Shown here in pieces: positions 48,908 through 64,000 of a stretch of 64,000 nucleotides of DNA. The stretch spans positions 6,925,610 to 6,989,609 of the forward strand of contig CM055760.1 of the NCBI GenBank assembly GCA_029465975.1, read 5' to 3'. Position 1 is the first letter of the stretch. The number at the start of each line of letters is the position of its first letter. The notes beneath the pieces are model-generated. The model did no database searches and had not been told where the DNA came from. It saw nothing but the letters and a program-made list of their open reading frames with translations. A program made the position numbers and the translations under genes. This stretch comes from Dallia pectoralis. Taxonomy: Eukaryota > Chordata > Actinopteri > Esociformes > Umbridae.

Positions 48908-51469
48908 TGCAATCCTCCCCTTTGACCCGATGACGCCAGAGCGTTCTGTTAAAAGGGGCGTGTCTCCTCCGGCTTCCTTACATCTGTGGCGACATCTGGG
49001 GTTGTGAAAGAGTATTTCAGTCTTCATGTTGCCTGTTTGTGTCCTTGTGGTCAGACGGGGGACAGGGGAGGAGAGGAGAGAATAAAGTATATTTATTTTT
49101 GTATTTCTTTGTTGTTTAAGTAAGTCTATTTGCCTTAGTTGAGGGAGTGGAGGGAGATTGGGCGCTGACGAGGGAGTAGGAACGAGGAAATGAGAGGAGG
49201 AGAGAAGATCGGAGGAGACGAATGCACGTTATTGAGATGCCGCCCAGGGGCTGTCGTCGCCGCCCAAGCCCAGTCTTCAAACACGCACGCACACACACGC
49301 ACACGCACGCACATACGCACACTCCCTTCCTCGAGTCCACGGTCTCGAGCGCCTTTAAGCCCACGTCCATAACACGCGACTGATGGGCATGTTGGCATGT
49401 TCGACCTGTTTCCCAGCAGGAGGGTTATACTGTTGATGACGTCGCGTCGATCGGATTGATTTGCAGGTAGGATCGGTACATTAAAATAAATGTCTTATTG
49501 CTAGTGATGTTTAAAAAAGAATTCGATTTGAAAACCACCTATATGTGCGATGTGAAGGCCTGAGTGGCAGGGGTTATAAACATATCCCATTATCATATGG
49601 GCTTTATAGCACCTCTTATTTTTTCCTATATTGTATGTAGCCATTCACATTCCTCACGCGTATTTAAGGCGTGATTATTATATTCGTATTGCATCCAGAG
49701 CCATGACATAATGGGTGTAGTATAATAAACAAATAGCCTATGCATGTGCTGCGTCTATGTTCATCCGAGGCTATATTGGTATTAACGATTATCAATGCAA
49801 ATATACTATATGTATATAATATGACTAAATGAAAGCGACACAGTTAATCTGACCAGGGCACTGGAGGCTCCAGCCAACCCACCGTGATGATGCATGCTGC
49901 GCATGTTTTTCCTCCATGGCCTTTTCGGCGTGCGTGCGTGTGTGTGTCTGTTAGAGGAGACATAAACAAAAATAAACGTGTCTTCTTTTTGAAAGGGGCA
50001 ATGCAGGATTCTTTTTTTTTTTTTTTACCAGAAACAGCGTTCAACACAAAAAAAAATTAAACATACAATATATATTACATGTTTGAGAATAACAATTTAC
50101 ACTTTCAAATGCACTTGACTTGACCAACCGGGTTGTACTGAATAGTCCTGCATCCTGTCGTATAGATCTTCTAACATGTTTGCACTCTGAGTGCAACAGA
50201 TCCCAGTCTAGATTCCTGTAGATCAATATTAATCTCACAGAGCCGACAGAGAGTTCAGATCCGCCAGGCCCAGACTATACCATCAGTGAAATGCTTTTGG
50301 CTGTTTCTAGAAAGAGGGACTATAGGCACAAAAACGCACAAGGAGAAAGCGGGCGGGAAAAAGTGATAGAGAGGAGGCCTCTCCATGGTGATGTTTCCCG
50401 CGGAGGGAGTGTTACTGTGGTGATGGCTGGCTGGGCGTCGGCCACGCTGGCTGGACTGATAAACAGTTCAGTTAGAGAGAGACAGAGAAAGAGAGAGGGG
50501 AGGAGACGAGGAGGGAGAGATGGGGAATGGGTGGACTGGTGTAAGAAATCTGATAAACAAGTGCACTTCAGGGAGAAGGTGGGGTGAACCAGGACGTAGC
50601 CAGGGAGGGAGGAGGAGGAGGAGGAGGGGAACAAATGGATGTGGGAAGGGAGAGATGGAGGGTGGATAGAGAAGAGTGTAGGACGAAGAAGAAGAAATCC
50701 TGTATAGCAGAGGACTTCTTTAACCTGGTGGGGACGCCAAAAATTTTTTCGTTTAGTTTGCTAAACATTTCCCTCCCATGCAAACACACATATTCAAAAG
50801 CATGATGAAGAGCAGTTCACGTATGGATGATATGAGGAAGTGAATAAATATAGTTTATTGCACATCGTGCCGTTTCACCTCACAGCTTAGAAAGTTTACC
50901 AACCTTTGAGTTGATTTCAGGTTCTTTGTGGGTGTGTGTGATTTGAGAAAGATATCTCTGTCCAATGTGGTGATACGTTTGGCAGTAGATTTGGAAGTGC
51001 TGCTCTGTTTTTACCGCATATTGTTGCTAATGTGCGTGTGACCTAACTTCTGTTGCTCTAGCCTCTCTTCTGTTAGTTCCCCTCCTTCCCTGTGTCTCTC
51101 TTTCCCCGTGTTACTCTCTCCATGTATCTCTTTCTCTCTTGCTGTCTCTCTGTAAACCCTCGGTAAAAAAAAAGATCCCACAGTGATTATGAAACTGGTG
51201 TAAAGAGAATCTTTGTTTCATTGCGTTTAGCCAGAGGGTGTGTCACACCATGGCCGTGTAGAAACGAATGGGTACTTTGCTTTTGGGTTATGTGTGTGTG
51301 TGTGTGTGAGTGTGTGAGTGTGTGACAGAAAGAGGCCGTGTGTGTGTGAAGTTGGTGTAAGGATACAGAAACAATGGAAATAATATCTTCCATCAACAAG
51401 GGGCTTTTGAGAACCTTGATCCTATAAGTGTGAGCTATTCCGAGTGGTTCCTTCCTCTCTTTTTTTCAG
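48908..51469. other. Region between pbdc1 and dmtn starts; probable promoters and non-coding exons
   Basis: The 600 bases upstream of pbdc1 are CpG-containing. They include CA/CG alternation at about 49281-49322 and a CRE-like TGACGTC at 49437-49443, which could serve a bidirectional promoter. 50440-50700 is purine-rich. A GT tract lies at about 51292-51325. No coding exon was recognised. Non-coding 5' exons of dmtn are likely here but cannot be placed. Confidence 0.45.
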
Positions 51470-51506
51470 AGCCATCTGGTTGACCACAGGAGGTATATTC
51501 ACCATT

Positions 51507-51536
51507 ATGCAGAAGGTAACACACACATACACACAT

Positions 51537-51569
<33 letters not shown>

Positions 51570-53567
51570 TTAAAGAGGGGGTTGGGAGAGGTCACTGTAA
51601 TTCCTTGGCGTGCACATGACAGAGAGACTGAAAAAAGCTTTTACTGACCTGCTCACTGGCATATTTGTACACTGACATACCTGCACACTGACATATCTGC
51701 GGACTGACATACCTGCACACTGGCATATTTGCACACTGGCATATTTGCACACTGGCATATTTGCACACTGACATACCTGCACACTGACATACCTGCACAC
51801 TGACATACCTGCACACTGGCATATTTGCACACTGACATACCTGCACACTGGCATATTTGCACACTGACATATCTGCACACTGACATATCTGCACACTGAC
51901 ATACCTGATTTGCACATTCACACACTACTGCACACACCCACCATTACATACAGAGGCTGGACAATATAACGGAATGACCACATTGAAAAATGTAGTTTCT
52001 TTAAAGTAACTACTGTAGACTCTCAAGGGCCAGACATAGTGTCTTCACTCATACTTACACCTACACTGTCTACTGGGGTAAAGTATATACAGACGTGTGA
52101 CAAATTAAAAGGATAACCCAATAACTGAGTGGAGGAACTTAATGAAGGGATATAGTTCCATATGGGTGTACTGCATGGTATAATTAAGCAATTAAGATCC
52201 TATACATGCTCTGTGACATGTGTAGCATGCTAAGTAGGCCTAGTTGACTGTACGTTTGGATCGAAATGGCAAAAGGAAATTATCCAAGTGACTTTGAAAG
52301 AGCGTTCATTGCTGTGGGATGGCAGGAGGTTCAGTCAGAAATTCTCAGCTGGCTAAAGCTTATTAGGATTTATGGAAAAGGGCATCTGTAGATAGGATCG
52401 TAAATTGTGGTAGAAAGCACACATTTGGTAACTGATGCTTGTGCGTTATTGTAATATGTAAGGAACAGCACGTCATTTCCAGGTGACTGAGAATGCCAAC
52501 ACAGAACGTGATCGGACTGTGTCAACGAGGACAGTCTGGTGACAACTAAACAGAGAGGGATGTTATTGTCCAGTTGCAGTGCATGAACCCCCGTACAAAA
52601 GGTTTTCCTTTAATCTGTCAACCGTCTGTGTACACTCACGCCTACAAACATTCACCCATGTGAATACACTCATTCAGTCCAATATCCGGTTCACTCAATT
52701 CCGTATATATTCTGCGTTTGTAAATAAGTATTTGTTATTTCAAATGTAGGTCCTTCAGGTAACCAAGAATGTTGCTCTCCACTGGACAACAATTTATTGT
52801 GTGTGTGATCAATACACTTCAAGTCATTAAACTCCAGGTATAGGTGTGACTATGACATGTGTGTGTGTGTGTGTATATGCGTGTGTTTAGGTGGAGGGAC
52901 GACCTGACCTATGCAGCATATCTTCCTCCCACCGGGTTCCAAGTTCTCCTGGCTCACCCAGCATCAAGGTAAAGCACAGTCTCCCATGCACACACACTCA
53001 CATACACACACACACTCCCAATTGTAACTTTTATCCTAAACATAACCTCTAAGCTTTAAACAGGCTTTCTCACATGGGATAAATGTCCCCAGAAGGCCCT
53101 ACTCTCCCTACAGGAAGAGAAAGAGGTATTAGACAATAGAGTTACGCACTCGTATCCGGCCTAACTAGAATACAATCCAAAATTCTACTTTTGAACTTTT
53201 GTTGGTCCTCAGTTACAATCGGAGAGACGGAGAACGGGAAATGGACTGTCACTTTGGAATTGCTAACCGCATGTTCGGCACAGCAGGGTTGGACTGATAC
53301 TGTTTAGAGATCACCAACATGCCTAGCTGAGGTTAGAGGCAGGGAGGAAACATTATTATTATATACTGATAATGTTCAGAGATCACCAACATGCCTGGCT
53401 GAAGTTAGAGGCAGGAGTTAACCAACGAGTGAACCTCCGAACACACAGGCACTGCACCATCACGCTGTTTCTCTCCATCCCCACAGGCTCGTGTGAATGA
53501 TGAGGTGGTGGAGTACAGAGATCTGGCTGCTCTGCCAAGAGACAAAAGTATTCTACAGGTTAGGTTG

Positions 53568-53598
<31 letters not shown>

Positions 53599-56500
53599 TG
53601 TGTGTTTGTGTGCATTCTGTTAGTCGCTTTATCGCCGTGTGTGTTTGTGACCCGTTTGTTGACCCGTTCTGTCGTACAGGTGGAGAGACCCGACCTAATG
53701 ACCTACCAGCCCCACCTCACCTTCTCGCCGCTAGACGGGCCGCGGACGCCCCGCAGAGAGGTACACACACACCTCCTGGTAGAGTAAGTAACGTATGGGC
53801 AGGGTGTGATGTGACCGTGTTCTCCTTTTCCTTCTCCAGAGATCCCTCTCTCCTACCTCCATCTCACCTCCTCCCTCTCCTGAGGTAAGACACTCTTTCC
53901 TCTCACCATCTCTTCCCCTCTGTTTAGTTCTCAGTCCGTGTTGTTTCGGTGGTGTTTTCTGTTCTTCATTTGTGACCATTCATCTCTCTCTTCAGTTCTC
54001 TTCCTCCCAGCTGAAGGAGAGTAGAGAGGGGGAGGGTTCTCTTGGAGGATCCACACTGCAGCTCCGAAAGACAGCCGTGCCCCTACAGCAGCACTTCCAC
54101 AGGCCAGGTATAAACACACACACACACACACACTAGACAGACAGACAGACAGACAGACAGAGAGAGACACACACACACACACACACACATGTGCATAGGT
54201 AAAAGCATGCACACGCGCATAACTCCATAACTCTGTTTAATTTCAGATAATGGTGCCAACATCTACAAGAAGCTGCCAAATTTTAAACAGGGTATAGTAT
54301 ATTTCTGTATTGTTGTCTGTGATGTGTGTATGAGCCCCAGGGAACTATTTCCTTTGAATTGGATCAATGGTTCTCCACTGGCAGCGTCCAAGCACATTTA
54401 TCACTAACGATTGATTCCTAATTGCCGACGCATGATCTTTAATCCCATTTATGAATTTTTTAAAAGTATATATTTTGGCTGGTTTCAATGGTGGCAGGTA
54501 GGACGTCACGTTGACGGGACGGCGCTGAAGTGTGTAACATTTTTTTCCGTGTATTTATAGAGGTCAACAAGCCACATGTGATGGGCAGCATCGTCCAGTC
54601 ATCAAAGTTTCCGGCAGCTCAGAAACCGGACCCGAACCTGCCCTCTAAGATAGAGACGGAGTATTGGCCCTGCCCTCCCTCACTCGCTGCCATGGGTAAC
54701 CATCACAAACACACGTCCAGTCGCGCCATTGGACAGGTACTGGCAGTATGTGATCTCTCCCGTGGTTGCCATGGTAATTGATCGCCGCTGTTGTTGCCAT
54801 AGAGATCGAGTGGCGAAAAAAGAAGGAAGAAGAAGAAGAGGGGAAGGATGAGTTTGAGGACCTAACGGATGACGCCAAGGAGTTAGAGCTCCACAAGGTA
54901 ACTCGTCATACGGATACCTTCTATTGAAGCCTACATTGCATGTACATGTATACAGACAATAAAACATACAGCTTCAAATAGTAAAACGTTATAGTAAAAT
55001 AATACTAAAATAAACTGTATAAAATGCAGTTTCAAAATCTGAGACAAACCACCCATATTCCTTCTCTCACTCCACTAAACAACTCCCAACATTGTAATAT
55101 ATTATCTAAGTGCCTTAACTCCCAACATTGTAATGTATTATCTAAGTGCCTTAACTCCCAACATTGTAATATATTATCTAAGTGCCTTAACTCCCAACAT
55201 TGTAATATATTATCTAAGTGCCTTAACTCCCAACATTGTAATATATTATCTAAGTGCCTTAACTCCCAACATTGTAATATATTATCTAAGTGCCTTAACT
55301 CCCAACATTGTAATATATTATCTAAGTGCCTTAACTCCCAACATTGTAACATATTATCTAAGTGCCTTAACTCCCAACATTGTAATATATTATCTAAGTG
55401 CCTTAACTCCCAACATTGTAATATATTATCTAAGTGCCTTAACTCCCAACATTGTAACATATTATCTAAGTGCCTTAACTCCCAACATTGTAATATATTA
55501 TCTAAGTGCCTTAACTCCCAACATTGTAATGTATTATCTAAGTGCCTTAACTCCCAACATTGTAATATATTATCTAAGTGCCTTAACTCCCAACATTGTA
55601 ATATATTATCTAAGTGCCATAACTCCCAACATTGTAATATATTATCTAAGTGCCTTAACTCCCAACATTGTAATATATTATCTAAGTGCCATAACTCCCA
55701 ACATTGTAATATATTATCTAAGTGCCTTAACTCCCAACATTGTGATATATTATCTAAGTGCCATAACTCCCAACATTGTAATATATTATCTAAGTGCCTT
55801 AACTCCCAACATTGTATTTTTATGTTTCCCTCTCTTTTATTGTATAGAACTTTACTTTCAGAACTGGAATGGAACATTTTTAAATGTATTCATGACTTTT
55901 TTGGCGGCAGATCAAGTCCAACCTGGGCAGGCTGATCCTGAAGGAGGAGAAGGAGGAGAAGGAGAAGGCTCTACTTGGCATCGGCCGCAGAAAGACTCAG
56001 TCTCTGCCAGATCGAACACACATGCATACCAGTAAGTTACTGTGTGCGTGTGTGTGTGCGTGTGTGTGTGCCTGTGCGTGTGTGTGCGTAAGCGAGTTGT
56101 AAGATCCCAATTCTGAATGTCTGTTCTACAGGTTCCTCCTTGAAGTCCTCATCCCGCTCAGGCCTCACCAGGGTGAGTGACCATAATGTGTGTTTGTTGT
56201 TCTAACTGCACACGTGTGTGTGTGTCTGGCAGGATACACATGTCTTACATACTCACTGGTCACTTTACTAGACACAGCTGCGTGTTAACATTGCAAATAG
56301 CCAAACAACAAACTTTTATATTGATAAATGCATTTAGATACAGAGAATTACATAACACCACACGGAAAAAAGGGCCGTTGCTAAACGAAAGTAACAAACG
56401 CGACTGCTGAGATAACATTAGGTTGATCGCCAGTTAGCAGAACGGTTAAAATGTAATTTCATCCCAGTTTGAATGCCTTGAGCCGCACCCTGGAGAAGGT

Positions 56501-57415
56501 ATCTTTAAGGATGTCTGTTCTTTTACACGGTTAATATTTTCCTTAACCTTATATAGTCTCCTAGTTGTGTGCGTTGCTGTACGTGTGCGTGTGTATGCCT
56601 AAGGAGGCCTGTGTTACCTGTTTCTACAGATGCAGTCTGCAGAATTTGATAGAGATCGGGACAGAACAGGTATGTTACAAGTAACAAATACACATTATTA
56701 ATAAAAACAACATGTTATAAAGAGAAAAGGGCAAAGAAGGAATGTTAGCCATAACACAGAGAATTTTAAAAACGGATTTCTTTACTCAAACACAACTCTT
56801 TTTCCTGTCTCCCTGGGATGTCTGGCAGGTGAACAGGTAAGCATGTTCTCAGTCCTGGGATTCCGTGTTATACATTTAAGGTAATTTCTAAATGAAATCT
56901 GAAGCACTTATCCATAATGTGATTTCCACAAACATTTTCACTTTGTGTGTGTGTCTGTTAAGAACGGAGACCCACAGCGGGATAGGATGGACAGAGGAAA
57001 CTCGTTGCCAAGCATGCTAGAACAGAAGGTGAATGCTGAAGAACAAACACAGAACAAGCAGAAAATGGTTTCTGTATCATTAAAAATGATCACCCAGACA
57101 TACCTTGTTCCCTTAGGTCTATCCATATGAAATGCTCATAGTCACCCATAGAGGGCGCTGCAAGCTACCGCCAGGCGTGGATCGTACCAGACTGGAGGTG
57201 TGTGTGTGTGTGTGTTAAAAAACGACTCATGCGGTGTGTTGCTGCTACAACGTCATTGTGTAGGCGCAAATGTGTTACTAACGGATGCGTTTTCTCCTCA
57301 GAGACACTTGTCCCTGGAAGACTTTGAGCGTCTGTTCGGAATGCCGATCGCAGAGTTCGACCGCCTGTCCCTGTGGAAACGGAATAATCTGAAGAAGAAC
57401 GTTCAGCTGTTCTAG
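51507..57415 (+). CDS. dmtn: Dematin (erythrocyte membrane protein band 4.9), complete
   Basis: Actin-bundling protein of the spectrin-actin membrane skeleton. Exons: 51507-51515, 52891-52968, 53487-53558, 53680-53760, 53840-53884, 53996-54107, 54247-54291, 54561-54695, 54803-54897, 55911-56031, 56132-56172, 56630-56669, 56829-56836, 56963-57028, 57117-57197, 57302-57415. Total 1143 nt, 380 residues (human 405). The disordered N-terminal core matches dematin in SSPGSPSI, EYRDLAALPRDKSIL, ERPDLM, RSLSPTSISPPPSPE, SSKFPAAQ and YWPCPPSLA. An acidic run (EEEEEGKDEFED) follows, then RRKTQSLPDRT and MDRGNSLPSMLEQK. Villin headpiece occupies about 315-380 (YPYEMLIVTHRGR to KKNVQLF). The start is inferred: ATG at 51507 gives MQK before a clean donor, and the exon seems to begin at about 51470. 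The C-terminus lacks the Ser that PKA phosphorylates in mammals. Its linkage to xpo7 matches human 8p21.3. Confidence 0.93.
51653..51910. repeat. 16-bp minisatellite, about 16 units
   Basis: Units of CACTGACATACCTGCA and CACTGGCATATTTGCA alternate irregularly in dmtn intron 1. Long frames across it (CQCADMSVCR...) exist because of the repeat, not coding. Confidence 0.95.
52090..52620 (+). mobile_element. Tc1/mariner-like element relic in dmtn intron 1
   Basis: An ATG at about 52266 opens a short frame MAKGNYPSDFERAFIAVG that resembles the start of a fish Tc1-like transposase helix-turn-helix. It is followed by a stop and by non-coding matches (AGGAACAGCACGTCATTTCC near 52460). There is no catalytic region and the ends are not defined. 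Confidence 0.55.
55079..55816. repeat. 36-bp minisatellite, about 20 units
   Basis: Unit made of CTTAACTCCCAACATTGTAA and TATATTATCTAAGTGC, no length variation, filling most of the dmtn intron 54898-55910. Open on both strands because 36 is divisible by three. Variants with CCATAAC occur at every second unit near 55617, 55689 and 55761, indicating a 72-bp higher-order unit at the right end. Confidence 0.97.
56829..56836 (+). other. 8-nt microexon of dmtn
   Basis: TCTGGCAG precedes and GTAAGC follows. GTGAACAG supplies the last two bases of Gly plus Glu and Gln. Only with it does the frame run from exon 56630-56669 (ending ACA G) into exon 56963-57028 (AAC GGA GAC). It parallels the human sequence PGLQNGEGQ. 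Confidence 0.82.
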
Positions 57416-57751
57416 CAGGGCCATTATCAGTCACGGACAGGATACAGGAACCGTCAAACGTCACATCCTAATTATATATTATATTCACGTTCTAACCCTA
57501 GTCCTATATCATGTTCTATGTGTATGTTCCGGTTGTGTACTAGTCGCCACGGGCTTTACTATACAGAGCTTCAGAATAGAGAAACCCCTGACCGCAGGTC
57601 TGACCTTTGACCTAATCTGTGTACCCAACACTAACCAACATTCCTAGTCATATGCAAAGATCATCTCATCTTACCCAACCGACACACCCACACACCATTT
57701 TATTAGTACATCTTTGTTTAAACGGCACATAATCAGTGATTTGAAAAAATG

Positions 57752-57757
57752 AATAAA
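57752..57757 (+). terminator. Candidate poly(A) signal of dmtn (proximal)
   Basis: AATAAA about 340 bases after the stop. A second AATAAA lies at 58039-58044, only 30 bases from the opposing ppp3cc signal. Confidence 0.6.
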
Positions 57758-58072
57758 TGTTATTTATGATTGATCGGGCTTCGTGTTTCATAGACATTTT
57801 GATGTTTTTCGTCTTGTATTGGCAGAGTTCGATATCCATGGTTTCCCTGGGGTTAACCGTGACATGTTGACATTTGTGAGAAATATTTATTTAAATATAC
57901 ATGCCTCTTGAAATCCGAATACAGTTCTACAATCCTAGAAAGCGTCAAAACAAGCCAGTTGACACGCCTGGTGTACAGAACAGCATAAATGATTGACCTT
58001 CCAAACCTCCCGACTCGACAGTTGACCCGACGACCTCAAATAAAATAATTACATCTGTGTCTTTCTCAGTTT

Positions 58073-58078
58073 TTTATT
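58073..58078 (-). terminator. Candidate distal poly(A) signal of ppp3cc
   Basis: TTTATT on the plus strand gives AATAAA for the minus-strand gene, about 1.5 kb after its stop. The stretch between (58079-59575) has no coding exon and is probably 3' UTR. It includes a GA-rich block at 59260-59560. Confidence 0.5.
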
Positions 58079-59575
58079 GAATGGAGTGATACATCTACAG
58101 AAATCTGAGAGGCCTCGCAGTACAAGTACTTGACAAAAAAAAGTTGTTGTTTTTCTTCATTCAGCTATTAAGAAAACCTTGATAAACAATCGCTGTACAT
58201 TCTGTGAGATATGTTGTGGAGCTGGAACAGAAGTCAGAAACACCACCCCTCACATATAGCTCCATGAACACGTCAACGTTATCCTCTATTAGCTCCCGGC
58301 AACCCCAAACGCCTCCACCACCCCAAATACCTCCACCACCGAAAAGGCATCTACCTCCGTCCGAACATCCACAATCTAAAAAGCCAATTGTCTGCTTAGT
58401 CATCGTCCGCCTACACTCATCCTTCCCTGGCACACAACAAACACCTTTCACTCCTACCTTTGTCTGTCTCACACACACACGCACCTCCCACACCATCTTA
58501 ACTCTCCCACCAGTAAATTACATCTTCAGAGTGAACACCTCTGCGCCTTACCCTCCCTCCCCCATGAATAATCTTAGCATGAAGCCGAATTCCATTATTT
58601 TTCGTAAAAATAAACCAAAAAAAAATAATAGCCTGAATCACATTTAGAGAAGGGAACATTTATAATGTACATATATAATATAAATGTCAATACTCAGCCA
58701 CACAACCAATCATTGGTATTAGAAAGGATGGAGTTAATGAGGTGGACGTTTCAAATTATTTATTGTCTTTTTTTATTCAAGTGCTCTTGCTTGCTCTTTT
58801 TTTTTGGAGGGACACGGACGTAGAGGTACTTTGAATTTTAGGTACCGTGGCGTAGGTACTTTATATATCGGACGCACCTTTGCCTTGGTACTTCATATCT
58901 TAAATGAGTGAGGACCTTTTACAGCACAGGTCGTCATTTGCCAAGCACACAAAGCAGTAACATAAAAAGGTGTTCTGAAATTTATCCCGAATATCAACTC
59001 AAAATTACAAAATGGATTTGCCTTTTATTTTATACGGCTGTGATGCCCAGCCAACGGGCCAGTCCACTTAGAAATGTACATTGTAGATTGAATCGTCACG
59101 TAGCATTTATAGAAATGTACACTGTAGATTGAATCGCCATGTGTCATTTGTTCAGATCCACTTAAAACTCTGTCTAGATGATGAAATAAATAAACATGTT
59201 GTTTGATTCTCTGGAGGCAACGTGATAAGGACCCATCCTAAAGCCTCTCACAGAGAGAAGAGGGAGGCAACAGGAAAAACAGGGGGCAGAAAGAGGGGGA
59301 GAGAAGGGGAGAGGAAGGAGAGAGAGGAAGGATGGGCAGATTAAACAAAAAAGTGAGGCGGAGAGAAGGAAAGAAAGAGGGGGAGAAAATTAGGCGGGGG
59401 AGACATGGGGGGAATTAAAGACAGAGGGGTAGAAAATGAGGGGGAGAGAATGAAAGACAGAGGGGGGAGAGAATGAAAGACAGAGGGGGAGAGAATGAAA
59501 GACAGAGATGGGGTAGAGAATCAAATAGAGAGAAATGAAAGACAGAGGGCAGATGGACACGTCGTCTAGGCCTGT

Positions 59576-64000
<4,425 letters not shown>

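Noticed and set aside
51444..51515. Upstream dematin start at 51444 (MVPSSLFFRAIW...)
   Set aside because: The added residues cross a probable acceptor (TTTTTTTCAG at about 51469) and do not resemble dematin; ATG at 51507 is preferred.
55024..56035. Open frames of about 300 codons on both strands
   Set aside because: Product of the 36-bp minisatellite; the last part of one frame overlaps the real dmtn exon 55911-56031 in a different context.
56425..56505. tRNA-derived SINE fragment (AGCAGAACGGTTAAAATG with GTTTGAATGCC)
   Set aside because: Only weak similarity to A- and B-box regions, no tail or target duplication; not enough to call.

Overview
The window is nuclear DNA of a vertebrate, almost certainly a ray-finned fish. 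It carries five intron-rich genes with GT-AG (and two minor-class) introns, many CA/GT microsatellites, and relics of Tc1, hAT and Ty3/gypsy elements of the kinds common in teleosts. Several Tc1 and hAT copies look like families abundant in salmonids and pikes, so a protacanthopterygian is my guess; the species is not provable from this alone.

Layout, left to right: (1) 532-22443, minus strand: the 5' sixteen coding exons of rasgrf2 (Ca2+/calmodulin-regulated Ras/Rac exchange factor). The catalytic CDC25 part lies off the left edge. Its introns hold a 2.7-kb 33-bp minisatellite, smaller tandem arrays, and in the 11.8-kb first intron a Tc1 element, a second Tc1 relic, another DNA-transposon relic and a decayed Ty3/gypsy retroelement. 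(2) 22444-27122: divergent intergenic region between rasgrf2 and xpo7. (3) 27123-44957, plus strand: complete xpo7 (exportin-7), 29 coding exons, 1086 aa, including two U12-type introns. hAT elements sit in its introns. (4) 47413-48907, minus strand: pbdc1, six exons, 165 aa, convergent with xpo7. (5) 51507-57415, plus strand: dmtn (dematin), 16 exons including an 8-nt microexon, 380 aa ending in a villin headpiece. (6) 59576-64000, minus strand: the 3' nine exons of a calcineurin A gene, most likely ppp3cc, convergent with dmtn; its 5' part lies off the right edge.

The xpo7, dmtn and ppp3cc linkage matches human 8p21.3. rasgrf2 (human 5q14) and pbdc1 (human Xq13) are additional neighbours here. 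The genes do not form an operon; what they share is neighbourhood. Exportin-7 and dematin both have known roles in red-cell maturation or membrane skeleton, and RASGRF2 and calcineurin are both calmodulin-regulated, but any joint regulation is inference.

No wholly new biological system was found. The observations most worth checking are a candidate alternative terminal exon in rasgrf2 that would yield a protein without the RasGEF domain, tandemly copied splice acceptors in rasgrf2 and xpo7, a (GT)108 tract that itself forms a 5' splice site in ppp3cc, paired U12 introns in xpo7, and loss of the mammalian PKA-switch serine at the dematin C-terminus. All exon borders were derived by hand from reading frame, GT/AG signals and remembered homologues; summed exon lengths keep frame for all five genes.
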